A stretch of DNA of 64,000 nt from Candidatus Sodalis pierantonius str. SOPE (GTDB lineage Bacteria; Pseudomonadota; Gammaproteobacteria; Enterobacterales; Enterobacteriaceae): the NCBI RefSeq assembly GCF_000517405.1, contig NZ_CP006568.1, forward strand, positions 2,356,001 to 2,420,000. Direction: 5' to 3'. Position numbers and translations under genes: made by a program. This document shows positions 1-9,376 of the stretch, piece by piece; the first letter of the stretch is position 1, and the number at the start of each line of letters is the position of its first letter. The notes beneath the pieces were generated by a model. It searched no databases. It was given only the letters and a program-made list of their open reading frames with translations, and had not been told where the DNA came from.

Positions 1-1
1 T

Positions 2-2344
2 ATCGCTGCCGCGCTGTCTATCCAGGATCCGCGCGAACGGCCCATGGACAAAAAGCAGGCATCGGATGAAAAGCACCACCGCTTCGCGGACAAAGAGTCT
101 GATTTTCTCGCTTTTGTCAATTTGTGGGATTACCTCCAGACGCAGCAAAAAGCATTATCCTCCAGCCAGTTGCGCCGCCAGTGCCGGGTGGATTTTCTCA
201 GCTATTTGCGCGTGCGGGAATGGCAGGACGTCTATACCCAACTGCGCCAGACCGTTAAAACTCTGGGCCTGCCGATCAATGCCCAACCCGCCGATTATCG
301 GTCGCTGCATAGCGCGCTGTTGACCGGCTTATTGTCCCATATTGGACAAAAAGACACCGATAAACCGGAGTACACCGGTACCCGCAATGCCCGTTTCGCG
401 CTTTATCCCGGCTCTGCGTTGTTCAAAAAACCGCCCAAATGGACCATGGTCGCGGAGCTGGTAGAAACCAGCCGGCTATGGGGCCGGATTGCCGCCCGCA
501 TCGAACCGGAGTGGATAGAGCCGCTGGCGCCTCACCTGGTGAAACGCAGTTACAGCGAACCCCATTGGGAGAAGGCCGCCGGCGCGGTCATGGCCGCGGA
601 ACGGGTGACGCTTCTGGGGCTGCCCATCGTCATCGGCCGGAAGGTCAACTATGGCGCCATTGATCCGGCGCTTTGCCGCGCGCTGTTTATTCGCCATGCG
701 CTGGTGGAAGGGGATTGGCAGATCCGTCATCCCTTTTTCCGCGCCAACCGGCGGCTGCTCGATGAGGTTGAGGAGCTGGAGCATAAATCCCGGCGCCGGG
801 ATATTTTGGTGGACGATGAAACGCTGTTCGCGTTTTACGACGGGCGTATCGGTGAAGAGGTGGTATCGGCGCGCCATTTCGATAGTTGGTGGCAGCGGAT
901 GCAGAAGGCCGATCCCGAGCGGCTCAATTTTGAAAAAACCATGCTGGTACGCGCGGGGGCGGAAGCCATCAGTGCGGTTGACTATCCTAATATTTGGCGC
1001 CAGGGCAGCCTGAAACTGCAGCTGAGTTACCAGTTTGAACCGGGCAACGATGCTGACGGCGTCACGGTGCATATCCCGCTGCCGCTGCTGAATCAAGTTT
1101 CGCCGCAGGGGTTTGACTGGCAAATTCCCGGCATACGGCGGGAGTTGGTGATTGCGCTGATTAAATCGCTTCCTAAACCGTTACGGCGTAACTTTGTTTC
1201 GGCGCCGAATTATGCCGAGGCTTTCCTTGAGCGTGTGACGGCCGGCGACACGCGGCTGCTGGACGTCCTGGAGCGCGAACTGCGGCGCATGAGCGGCGTG
1301 ACCATCGAGCGAGAGGCCTGGCAACTGGACCAGGTGCCCGATCATGTGAAAATGACCTTCCGGGTGGTGGATGAGCAACAAAAAACCCTGGCCGAGGGCA
1401 AAGATCTGGACAGTCTGAAAGCCCAGCTTAAAGACAACGTTCAGCAGACCCTGGCGGCGGTAGCGGAGGAAGGGCTGGAGCAGGAGAATGTGCAAAGTTG
1501 GCATTTCGGCTCCCTACCGCAGCGGTTTGAGCAGAAAAAGGGCGGCTATCGGCTTATGGCTTGGCCGGCGCTGGTGGATGAGCAGCAAAGCGTCGCCATC
1601 AGGCTGTTTGAGACCGAAGAGCAGCAGCGGCGGGCCATGTGGCAGGGCGTACGCCGCCTGCTGCTGCTCAATATTCCCTCGCCGATCAAATATCTGCATG
1701 AAAAATTGCCCAATAAAGCCAAACTGGGGCTCTATTTCAATCCTTACGGCAAGGTGCTGGAGCTGATAGACGATTGTATCAGCTGCGGCGTGGATAAACT
1801 GATGGCGGAACAGGGCGGGCTGGTGTGGCAGGAGCAGGACTATTTGCGGCTACAAGAGCATGTGCGCGGCCATCTTAACCCGATGGTGGTCGACATCGCC
1901 AGTCTGGTGGAGCAAATTCTAAGCGTGGTGTTCGCCATCAATAAGCGGCTGAAAGGGAAAGTCGATCTTAGCCTGGCGCTGGCGATGTCCGATATCAAAA
2001 GCCAGCTCGACGGCCTGGTGTACCGCGGCTTTGTCACCGCGAGCGGCGAGCGGCGGCTGGCGGACATTTTACGCTATTTGCGCGCCATCGAACGCCGCCT
2101 GGATAAATTGGCCATCGATCCGCATCGGGACCGTGCGCAGATGCTGAAAGTGGAAGCGGTGCAGCAGGCGTGGCGGCAATGGTTGGCCAAACTCCCGGCC
2201 GCCCGGCGAGAAGAGGAGGCTGTGGCGGACATTCGTTGGATGATTGAAGAGCTCAGGGTCAGCTTTTTTGCCCAACAGCTGGGGACGCCGCCCCCCGTCT
2301 CGGAAAAACGCATTCAGCAGGCTATGGATCTTATTCAGCCGTAA
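2..2344 (+). CDS. hrpA: ATP-dependent RNA helicase HrpA, C-terminal part (5' end outside window)
   Basis: The reading frame is open from base 2, before the internal ATG at 44, and encodes about 780 residues matching the C-terminal 60% of HrpA (about 1300 aa in E. coli). HrpA is a DEAH-box helicase implicated in mRNA processing of fimbrial transcripts and in ribosome rescue. The helicase core (Walker A, DEAH) would lie upstream of the window. What is visible is the HrpA-specific C-terminal region, including the conserved stretch around FLAFVNLWDYL. The frame carries no lesion and ends at TAA 2342-2344, followed by a hairpin. Family identity rests on recall of the E. coli protein; the start is not in view. 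Confidence 0.95.
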   Translation: MAAALSIQDPRERPMDKKQASDEKHHRFADKESDFLAFVNLWDYLQTQQKALSSSQLRRQCRVDFLSYLRVREWQDVYTQLRQTVKTLGLPINAQPADYRSLHSALLTGLLSHIGQKDTDKPEYTGTRNARFALYPGSALFKKPPKWTMVAELVETSRLWGRIAARIEPEWIEPLAPHLVKRSYSEPHWEKAAGAVMAAERVTLLGLPIVIGRKVNYGAIDPALCRALFIRHALVEGDWQIRHPFFRANRRLLDEVEELEHKSRRRDILVDDETLFAFYDGRIGEEVVSARHFDSWWQRMQKADPERLNFEKTMLVRAGAEAISAVDYPNIWRQGSLKLQLSYQFEPGNDADGVTVHIPLPLLNQVSPQGFDWQIPGIRRELVIALIKSLPKPLRRNFVSAPNYAEAFLERVTAGDTRLLDVLERELRRMSGVTIEREAWQLDQVPDHVKMTFRVVDEQQKTLAEGKDLDSLKAQLKDNVQQTLAAVAEEGLEQENVQSWHFGSLPQRFEQKKGGYRLMAWPALVDEQQSVAIRLFETEEQQRRAMWQGVRRLLLLNIPSPIKYLHEKLPNKAKLGLYFNPYGKVLELIDDCISCGVDKLMAEQGGLVWQEQDYLRLQEHVRGHLNPMVVDIASLVEQILSVVFAINKRLKGKVDLSLALAMSDIKSQLDGLVYRGFVTASGERRLADILRYLRAIERRLDKLAIDPHRDRAQMLKVEAVQQAWRQWLAKLPAARREEEAVADIRWMIEELRVSFFAQQLGTPPPVSEKRIQQAMDLIQP

Positions 2345-2360
2345 ACTGTGCGTTAAAGGT

Positions 2361-2386
2361 GCCGGCGCTTAGGGCGCCGGCTTATT
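2361..2386 (+). terminator. Probable rho-independent terminator after hrpA
   Basis: Inverted repeat GCCGGCGC (2361-2368) / GCGCCGGC (2374-2381) with a 5-base loop follows the hrpA stop by 16 bases and is followed by TTATT. The stop of the converging ydgD pseudogene (2369-2371) lies in the loop, so the hairpin may serve both genes. Confidence 0.6.
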
Positions 2387-3159
2387 CCGCTCCCCGGCGC
2401 TGAGTTGCGTCAGTTGGTCGCGAATCGCGGTAATAGCCAACGCGCGGTTATCGGCCCGGTAGCGGTCTTTCGCCAGAGGCGCCGAACTTTGGATGGCTAT
2501 CAATCGCCAGCCGGTCAAGGTATAGAGCATGAGCGGCGAGCCGCTGTCGCCAGGCAGCGGTGCGATGGCACCGCACTCTGCGCCCAGCCGGTAATCTGAC
2601 AGTTTTCATGGCGATAGAGCGTATCGAGATGATCCTCGGGATAACCGGCCTGCGTAACGTGCCGTTCTGCTTGTTTCAACTGTAAGGTTAACTCTTCGCG
2701 ATCGCCTTCCCAAAGCGGTAGCGGCTTTAATGCCGTGAAAGCCTGTTTCAGGCGAATTAACGCAAAATCTTCCCCGGGCCGCCGACGGTGGTACCACCCA
2801 GCCATCCCCGGCGGGTTTCAATCGTTTGCCTAGCGAAGAGGAGACCAGTGTTTCGATCGCGCTGGTCTGATAGCGCCAGCGCTGGTGGTCGGCGACAAAA
2901 CGTAACATAACGGCGGCGTCAGCACACAATGGCCGGCCGTCAACGCCAGATGCGCAGAGATAAGCGTGGCGGTACACAAATTGCCGCTGGCGGTTTCCAC
3001 CTGGCCAATAGCCTGCCACGGCCAACCGGTGGGATCCATAATGGCCTGACGTTGGTCGTGGCCGAAGAAAAGCGTGCGCTGCTCGTCGCTCAATGCGGCG
3101 GCGGCGCGGGACAAAGGGATCATCGTGACCAATAACACCAGCAATGGCGCAATACGCAT
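2369..3159 (-). pseudogene. ydgD: YdgD-like trypsin/V8-type serine protease, frameshifted
   Basis: Putative secreted serine endopeptidase of the S1 family. All parts of the protein are present but scattered over several frames. An N-terminal signal peptide begins at MRIAPLL (3159). The His motif LTAGHC, the Asp motif DFALIRL (about 2760) and the Ser motif GDSGSP (about 2535) follow in order. At least three one-base shifts separate them, near 2960, 2800 and 2560. The last frame runs to TAA at 2369-2371. The order asr-ydgU-ydgD is the same as in E. coli, which supports the assignment. The gene cannot give a full-length protease in this state. Confidence 0.85.
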
Positions 3160-3257
3160 AGAAAGACGTGCCTTATGATTATCTCGAGATTCATCCGTGC
3201 GGCGTTTACTCACTATAGCCGATAATAGTCACTAAGGAGAGTAAAAAACGTTGTGTT

Positions 3258-3386
3258 TCAGTCGGCTAAAGGCAGCCTGCCGTAGGCCGTCCGTCTGTCG
3301 GGTAGCCAGAGGTAGAATGACGTACTAATTAGCGCGCAGAGGATCAAGACGCCCAGAATAATTTCATAGCGATAACGTCGCAGCAC
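3258..3386 (-). CDS. ydgU: YdgU-like small single-span membrane protein
   Basis: A 42-residue frame between asr and ydgD starts with GTG (3384-3386) and ends TGA at 3258-3260. It reads RRYRYEIILGVLILCALI followed by STSFYLWLP, a positive N-terminus followed by one hydrophobic helix, then a short polar tail. E. coli YdgU (27 aa, as I recall it) has the same layout and near-identical RYRFEFILIILILCALI core, and lies at the same place between asr and ydgD. The frame is closed by a stop 5 codons before the GTG, so GTG is the only usual start; a weak AGGG lies about 10 bases upstream. The tail is about 14 residues longer than in E. coli. Function is unknown in the family. Confidence 0.7.
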   Translation of the reverse strand: MLRRYRYEIILGVLILCALISTSFYLWLPDRRTAYGRLPLAD

Positions 3387-3400
3387 ATAGATCGGACCCT

Positions 3401-3432
3401 AATAAAGCGACACCCGGAATTCCGGGTGTCGC
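3401..3432 (-). terminator. asr terminator
   Basis: A perfect 26-base palindrome (3407-3432, arms GCGACACCCGG / CCGGGTGTCGC) lies 95 bases after the asr stop. Read on the minus strand it is followed by TTTATT. It separates asr from the ydgU-like frame, although read-through into ydgU is possible. Confidence 0.7.
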
Positions 3433-3526
3433 GGTAGAGCGATTTTCCGCGGACCAGGCCCGCGAAGACCCTGGCCGAGCGCGGCGGTGAGGGGGAGTAA
3501 CCGCCGGTCGGCAGGGGTTACCTCAA

Positions 3527-3841
3527 TTAAGCGGCAGGCGTGGCGGCAGCGGCTTTCGGCGCGGCTTTGGTGTGTTTTTTCACGTGTTTCTTCGCGGCCT
3601 GGGCAGTTTGGGTGGCTGCAACTTTTTTATGCTTCTTAACGGGTTTCTTAGCCGCCTGAGTAGTTTGTGCCGGTGCGGTTTTCTTGGCTTTTTTGTGTTT
3701 TTTGACGTGATGCATGGTTTTTGCCGGTGCCGTTTGGGTGCTGCTGCTGCCGGCGGCCGGTGCGGTGGTGGTATCAGCGGCGAAAGCTGCGCTTGACAAT
3801 CCCATGGTAGCGGCAACAATCAGTGCGAAAATTTTTTTCAT
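3527..3841 (-). CDS. asr: Acid shock protein Asr
   Basis: A 104-residue periplasmic basic protein, close to the 102 aa of E. coli Asr. It is strongly induced at low pH and processed at the N-terminal region. The start MKKIFALIVAATMGLSSAAF is chosen because it begins a clear signal peptide and has a GAGG ribosome site 8 bases upstream; the frame is open for 45 codons further but that part is not protein-like. The mature part is made of imperfect repeats rich in Lys, Ala, His and Thr (KKHKKAKK, KKPVKKHKK, KKHVKKHTK). An RstA box lies 107 bases upstream of the start codon. The gene is intact even though its activator system rstAB is damaged. Confidence 0.93.
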   Translation of the reverse strand: MKKIFALIVAATMGLSSAAFAADTTTAPAAGSSSTQTAPAKTMHHVKKHKKAKKTAPAQTTQAAKKPVKKHKKVAATQTAQAAKKHVKKHTKAAPKAAAATPAA

Positions 3842-3947
3842 TATCATATCCTCAGCATTGCGGTTTCGGTGACAACCCCGAGTCGGGGCCGATGACGGAA
3901 GTTTAGGGGAAGGCGCGCGCGTTGTAAGTAAGTGAATGGTATCGCTC

Positions 3948-3961
3948 TGTAACCGTTTGTA
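3948..3961 (-). promoter_or_regulatory. RstA box upstream of asr
   Basis: On the minus strand the sequence TACAAACGGTTACA matches the published RstA box TACATNTNGTTACA at 11 of the 12 defined positions (A for T at position 5). In E. coli RstA activates asr from such a site. The rest of 3842-4192 shows no other gene or clear signal. Confidence 0.7.
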
Positions 3962-4192
3962 CGACGTGCGGGTCACTATGACTCTGGGAGGTCACGCCTT
4001 GAGGTTAGGCAGTCATATGCGACGTCACCTTCCGCTGCCGCCACGCCTTGGCCGCCGGCTGAGGGGAAGCATGCTACCGTGGGCTCGAAAGTCATAGCGG
4101 ATATTAGTTACAACATACGATGGATTTGAATCATTTTTACTCCTCGTCCGGCGCTACCGCTAAAACAACGCATCAGAGCAGAGCGGGCTAGA

Positions 4193-5480
4193 CTAACCGT
4201 GTGGGAAAGCGGCCGCCGATTTGAGCGGCCAGCAGAACAGAAAACGGGCGCCGCCCAGATGGCTTTCGCCGACGCTAATCTCGCCACCATAGGCGAGGGC
4301 GATGGAGTGAACGATGGCCAACCCCAGGCCGCAGCCGCCGGTGGTGCGATCGCGGCTTGGATCCAGGCGGACAAAGGGCTCGAAAATCCGTTCGCGTTCT
4401 GCCGCCGGAATCCCCGGGCCGTCATCATCGACCTGCAGATATCCCCAGTCGCCCTGCTGGCCGAGACGAATGCTGATGCTTTGACGGCTGTAGCGCAGCG
4501 TGTTGTTTACCAGATTATCCAGCACTCGTTCGGTAAGCCGTTCATCCAGGGGACCGAAATCTCCCCCGGCGGGGACCTCCTGCGCAATAGCGCGCTCCGG
4601 ATGCAGGGTGCGCATATCCTCGATTTTCTCGCCGAGCCAGCGCGGTAGATCAAAGGCGGTCAGATTAAGCACCACCTGCGGCCGGTCGAGCCGGGCGAAC
4701 GTCAACAGCTCATCGATAAGCCCCTCCAACTGGGCAATGTCATGATTCAGACGTTCTTGCTCATCCGGGGCCACGCCTTCGCTCATCGCCAGCCGGTAGC
4801 GCAAGCGTACCAGCGGCGTTCGCAGCTCGTGGGCGATGCCGTCGATAAGCCGTTTTTTACTGGCGATGAGCGTATTGACGCTATCCGCCATTTGGTTGAA
4901 AGCGATACCCAGCCGATAGAGACTGGAGGCGCTGTCAAAATGGGTACGCTCATTGAGATGGCCCTGGCCGAGACGCTGCGCGGCCAGCTCCAGCTTCAGC
5001 ATGTCCTGCCAGTGCGGGCGCATCCAGACGAATACCGGAAAGGCCTATCATGACCAGTAGCGCTAAATCCAGCAGGCGCATCTCGTGCAGAAAGAATAAA
5101 TAGGGGATCGGCCCGACCGCCAGCACGTAATTACTGCGCGAAATACGCTGGATAAAGGTGTATTCATCATCAAGGGCGATGATTTCGCCACGCCGTAAAC
5201 GCCGGTCCGAATCCGGCCGCCGGCGGAATTTTTTCATCGGCTCGATATGCAACTTGAACGACAAATTGAGATCAAGATGGTTGATGGTTTTGTTCCAGTC
5301 GCGCGGCGGGATGGCGCGCAGTTCACTTTTCATCAGATAAAGCGAGCTTTTCATCAAATCATCAAGGGATTTGCGGCCGGCGCGCTCGGCGGTGACTTTG
5401 TAGACCAGTCCCACCAATAGCGTCATGATCAGAAAGCAAACGAACAAAAGCAGGTAGAACTGGATAAAGAGCTTTCTCAT
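4193..5480 (-). pseudogene. rstB: Sensor histidine kinase RstB, frameshifted
   Basis: Inner-membrane sensor of the RstB/RstA two-component system. The start MRKLFIQFYLLLF (5480) begins the first membrane helix; a periplasmic domain, second helix, HAMP, H-box (IDGIAHELRTPLVRLRYRL), and N/G1/G2 ATP-binding boxes (DNLVNNTLRY, DDGPGIP, GCGLGLAI) follow. A one-base shift at about 5020-5045, just after the second membrane helix, splits the gene: the first frame ends in unrelated residues and the H-box part is in another frame starting at MRPHWQDMLKLE. Neither half alone can signal normally. The start overlaps the original rstA stop by the usual ATGA arrangement. Confidence 0.92.
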
Positions 5481-5508
5481 GGCCGGGTGCGGTCCCAGGC
5501 GTTGGGGG

Positions 5509-6204
5509 CTAACAAATAGCCTTATTGCGGATGGTTTTAATACGAAACGGCTCAAGGGCGCTGTCGTCGAGCTTTTTACGCAGACGGGATATCGCCACGT
5601 CGATGCTGCGGTCCAGGCCGTCATAACTGACGCCGCGCAGCTTTTTCAGCAGCGCCTCGCGATCCATTATCTGCCCGGCATGGCAGGCGAGCTCCCAGAG
5701 CAGTTCAAAGTCCGCCGTGGAGAGCAAAACGGTGTGGCCGTCGAGGATCACCTGACGATTGATGGCGTCGATACTCAGTTGACCAAAGTGCAGCACGCTG
5801 GCGGTGCTCGCGGCGGCGGGGAACGCAGGCGCGCGCGCCGCGCCGCTATTCTGGCGCAAATGCAGCCGTACTCGGGCCAGCAACACCGCGAGCGGCGTCG
5901 TTTTAAAAATATAATCGTTGGCGCCCATCTCCAGCGCCAGCACATGATTCATATCGCTGTCCAGCGAGGTCAACAAGACGATAGGGCCCGCGTAGCAGGG
6001 ACGTAAATCCCGGCACAGCGTCATACCGTCTTTGCCGGGCAACAGGATATCCAGCAGCACCAGATCGGGCGCGTGCGCCTCGATAACCTCCAGCGCTCGG
6101 TTGCCGCGCGGCTCCACAATCACCTCGAAGTCGTGCTTACCCAGCCAGGCGGCTATCAGAGTGCCGACTTCGCTATCGTCTTCTACATATACGATCTTGT
6201 TCAT
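5509..6204 (-). CDS. rstA: Response regulator RstA with frameshifted C-terminus
   Basis: OmpR/PhoB-type regulator. The receiver domain has the acidic pocket (VEDD), phospho-acceptor in LVLLDILLPG, and Lys in YIFKTTP; a winged-helix DNA-binding domain follows (SRLRKKLDD, FRIKTIRNK). ATG at 6204 is preferred over the TTG one codon earlier. One base is missing after IRNK: the frame as read ends NKAIC-stop, while adding one G restores NKGYLLAPNAWDRTRP and a stop at 5477-5479 that overlaps the rstB ATG. The lost residues include the GYLFAP hairpin of the wing, which contacts DNA in this family, so activity is doubtful. Product is 231 aa against about 240. Confidence 0.9.
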   Translation of the reverse strand: MNKIVYVEDDSEVGTLIAAWLGKHDFEVIVEPRGNRALEVIEAHAPDLVLLDILLPGKDGMTLCRDLRPCYAGPIVLLTSLDSDMNHVLALEMGANDYIFKTTPLAVLLARVRLHLRQNSGAARAPAFPAAASTASVLHFGQLSIDAINRQVILDGHTVLLSTADFELLWELACHAGQIMDREALLKKLRGVSYDGLDRSIDVAISRLRKKLDDSALEPFRIKTIRNKAIC

Positions 6205-6285
6205 CAATAGACTTCACCGCTTTCCAACGCCAACATCCCCACCCAGAGCATACCGCCACTCGCGCCTCGACGCCACGTGCCGGGA

Positions 6286-6302
6286 TAAATGATTTGTTAA
6301 CA
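6286..6302 (-). promoter_or_regulatory. Candidate degenerate PhoP box upstream of rstA
   Basis: On the minus strand TGTTAA-N5-CATTTA resembles the PhoP direct repeat TGTTTA-N5-TGTTTA with three mismatches. E. coli rstA is PhoP-activated. It lies about 80 bases before the rstA start. The match is weak and could be chance in AT-rich sequence. Confidence 0.3.
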
Positions 6303-6480
6303 GCAATAAAGGTGAGATCCCGGCCACAAATGTTGACAAAGAGGGGGCGATTGCGCGTGACCATGTCAACTTTTAGCACTTGCCGATGCGGCTTAGCACC
6401 TATTATCCCGACCGTTATGATATAGTGCGAAACGGGCGAAAGGCGAGCGACGCCAAACGGTTTAGAGAGGAACGGGCGAG

Positions 6481-6906
6481 ATGAGCAAACCTCAGTTTGC
6501 AAATGCCGAGCAGGGTGAAACCTTTTGCTTCGATTACACGGATTATCTCTCCGCGAGCTGTAAGAAACGCTGGAGCTTCATCGACGCGATATACGGCGTT
6601 ATTCCCATTTTCGGCATGGTCACGCGCAAGGCCGCGGCGAGTAGCCAGACCGATCAGGAGAAGCTGAAAGCGTTGGCGTTGCAGGTTCTTTCAACCCAGG
6701 TGAATGATGAAACGAATATTATCCGGCTAATCACGCTTGCCGGCCAGCAGGGGCTGACCCGCTTTGATATTCAATTGCCTTACGCTCTCGAAGGGGAGCA
6801 ACTGGCGCAGATCCGCCAGGAAGTTGGCTCACCGCTGCAACTCACCCAACAAGATGAGCGGCTGCTTATACGTCTGCCTATCCCTAACGCCGCCACCTCG
6901 GCCTGA
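6481..6906 (+). CDS. Hypothetical protein, 141 aa
   Basis: I do not recognise this protein. It starts ATG with GAGAGGA about 10 bases upstream, is divergent from rstA, and ends TGA at 6904-6906. The N-terminal half has one short hydrophobic stretch (FIDAIYGVIPIFGMV, residues 34-48). The C-terminal half looks soluble, with alternating strands and helices (NIIRLITLAG, LIRLPIP). There is no signal peptide, Cys pair or known motif. Codon use resembles the neighbouring genes and the frame is undamaged, so it is probably expressed. No relation to rstAB can be shown. Confidence 0.7.
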   Translation: MSKPQFANAEQGETFCFDYTDYLSASCKKRWSFIDAIYGVIPIFGMVTRKAAASSQTDQEKLKALALQVLSTQVNDETNIIRLITLAGQQGLTRFDIQLPYALEGEQLAQIRQEVGSPLQLTQQDERLLIRLPIPNAATSA

Positions 6907-7053
6907 AACGCGCGCCTTGATCTGACTAACGTCTGCGCCGCCTGTCTTCGGGTGCCAGGGGCTAGGGCGACAATAACCCCCGGCGCCTGGCGCGCGCGGC
7001 ACATCTACGGTGAAATTACCTCTACACGGCAGGCACTCAGGCTACGCGCGCCC

Positions 7054-8008
7054 TTATTTAAACAGGTCGGCGCTGATGGTCAGGTTACTGCCGCTCTGGT
7101 TCTGCTGCCACTGGCGCGTAATGTGATAAAACTTGGCGCCTTTCTTCGCCGCACGTCGCGCGGTTTCGGTTGAAATATCGGTTGAGCTATTGAAATGGCC
7201 GGTAAAGCTGATGGAGTCAAACGGGACCATTTGCGCCGCGGTGATGTTGTTAACTTCTTGAATCTTGGTACCGTCGGGTAAGGTGACGGTGTAACGCGCG
7301 CCGCGAGTGGATTGCGTCTCAAAGAAGCGGCCAACTTTACTGCTGGGGGACTCTAACGAAGCAACGCCCGGAATTTCCACATTGGCGGCCGCGGCACCCC
7401 CGGCGGCCAGCGCCGTTTTACCGGCTTCGGAGTTGGCCGGGATCTTGTCCGGGCTCTGCACTACGCGCTTCGGCGCATCCGCTCGATAAATGAAGGCGGT
7501 GGCAAACTGGTTTCCGCCCTGATTGGCGTTTATCTGGCGCACAATATAGTAGGAGTTGGCGCCTTTGGCTTTCGCCGTTTTGGAAATGGCGTCATTGATT
7601 TCCGGCTGGTTGCGATAAAAACCGTTAACCGATACGGTATCATAAGGCTCCAGTAAATTGGCCTCGGTGCGCGGTAGCTCCTTGACGCCATTGAATACCC
7701 GGTACTGCGTCTCGGTGGAGGCGGGGGGGCGCATCTTGACGATACAGATCGGCGGTGACGCGCCAGTTGCCGCTGTTGTTGGCGTCATTGATATTGACCA
7801 CGTAAAACGCCGCGGCGCCAACCTGGTCCGCGCGGCGCGAAACCGCTGCGGCGGCATCGTTAATGGCGTTAAACCGACCGGTGATATTAATACGTTCAAA
7901 AGGCTGCAAACTGGCGGCCTTTTCCGGCGAAAGCTCCTGCGCCGCTTGCGCGCTAAAGGTCAGTAAAATCATTAACGCCGATGTCAATAGTGTCTTCTTC
8001 AGCTTCAT
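7054..8008 (-). pseudogene. ydgH: YdgH, periplasmic BhsA/McbA-domain protein, frameshifted
   Basis: YdgH has a signal peptide (MKLKKTLLTSALMILLTFSA, start 8008) and three repeated YdgH/BhsA/McbA-like domains, each with a 'PFdxixitGxf' strand and a 'FYVV/YYIVRQ/FYHITRQ' strand. All three domains are visible (about 7740-7930, 7490-7660, 7060-7240). The frame breaks between domains 1 and 2 near 7723-7729, where a run of seven G (C on the coding strand) sits. The downstream two domains are intact in the shifted frame. It lies upstream of and divergent to pntA as in E. coli. YdgH has been linked to outer-membrane/cyclic ECA homeostasis in E. coli. Confidence 0.9.
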
Positions 8009-8126
8009 ACACGCAAAATGTGCTGAACTGTTGATGTATAACAGATTAGGCGCCGATTATGGCATGTAATAATGGCAACTGTCTCAGCATTTCATGTGAC
8101 GATTGACAACATTTGCTTTTAACGAC

Positions 8127-9182
8127 GGCTTTGTTGAATAAATCGAACTTTTAGGTGACTGGCGGCTCTGATCACTACATTCGTTTCAACATCAGGTCCC
8201 CATGGCAAAGCAAAAGTTTAAAATCACCAACTGGCCCGCATACAACAATGCGCTCAGGCAAGCGGGAGGACCTGACAGTATGGCTTGATGAGTCAGCCAT
8301 TGCTGCATGGACTGAGAGTACACCACCTGAACATCGTGGCCGGCCGCTTCACTACACCGATATGGCCATTACCACGGTTCTGATGATAAAGCGCGTGTTT
8401 AACCTTTCGCTCCGGGCGTTACAGGGTTTCGTTGACGCGATTTTTAAACTGATGGGGCTGTCGCTGCGCTGCCCAGATTACTCTCTGGTCAGCCGGCGAG
8501 CAAAAACCGTCGACATCAGCATAAAAACGCCAACCCGCGGCGAAATCTCACACCTGGTCATCGATGGCACCGGCCTGAAAATCTTCGGCGAAGGCGAATG
8601 GAAAGTCAGGCAGCATGGGGCTGAGAGGCGCAGAGTATGGCGCAAGCTTCATCTGGCAGTGGATAGCGCGACACATGAAATTATCTGTGCCGATTTATCG
8701 CTAAGCGGTACGACAGATGCGCAGGCGCTGCCCGGGCTGATTAACCAAACCCACCGGAAAATCAGGGAAGCGTCAGCTGACAGTACTTACGATACGCGTT
8801 ACTGTCATGATGCTCTGCTGAGGAAAAAAATAAAGCCGCTTATCCCACCGCGAAGTGGTGCGCAATATTGGCCAGCTCGATACCATGAGCGTAACCATGC
8901 GGTGGCAAATCAGCATCTGAGCGGCAATAACGATACCTGGAAAAAGAAAGTAGGTTATCACCGGCGTTCACTGGCTGAAACGGCCATGTTCCGGTTTAAA
9001 ATACTTCTGGGTGGTCATCTGAGTCTGCATGACTATGACGCGCAGGTAGGTGAGGCTATGGCAATGGTCAAAGCGCTTAACCGGATCACGCTGTTAGGAA
9101 TGCCAAACAGCGTCCGCATCATGTAACAATCGCCCTGATAGGGAGGAAGTCGTCACAAATTTCGGATTTATTCAACAAAGCG
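8127..9182 (+). mobile_element. IS903-like element (IS5 family), copy 1
   Basis: The element is 1056 bp with terminal repeats GGCTTTGTTGAATAAATC (left) and its complement ending AAAGCG (right; outermost base differs). A 9-bp target duplication TTTAACGAC flanks it (8118-8126 and 9183-9191), so this copy sits where it originally inserted, in the ydgH-pntA spacer. It is one base longer than the other complete copies because of an insertion in the transposase gene. Internal sequence is over 98% like the other four copies by eye. Confidence 0.95.
8202..9126 (+). pseudogene. IS903-like transposase, frameshifted near its N-terminus
   Basis: The family start ATGGCAAAGC is at 8202 and reads 20 normal residues. 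An extra A near 8260 (GGCAAGCGGGAGG against GGCAGCGGGGGG in other copies) then shifts the frame. The remaining 287 residues are intact, including the DDE residues (VIDGTGLK, ADSTYDT, LAETAMFRFK). The frame as read can begin only at an out-of-register ATG at 8155. This copy is probably inactive in cis but could be moved by transposase from the intact copies. Confidence 0.85.
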
Positions 9183-9376
9183 TTTAACGACCTGAATGCG
9201 GCGGGATTTTTATCCCAAAACGTAATTAACCGGCACAAAACATAGACCGCTTATCTTAATTTAAGTAGGTTAGTAGTTGACGCCTGCTGGATTTCCCGGG
9301 CGGCGGCCCGTGATGCCGCGCGTTCCGGCCCCGGCAACCTGTCATTTACAAAAGAACTGAATAATAAGGGAAAGCT

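Noticed and set aside
8155..8201. N-terminal extension of IS903-like copy 1 transposase
   Set aside because: The extension is the leader and first 20 codons read out of frame because of an inserted base, not a real extended protein.
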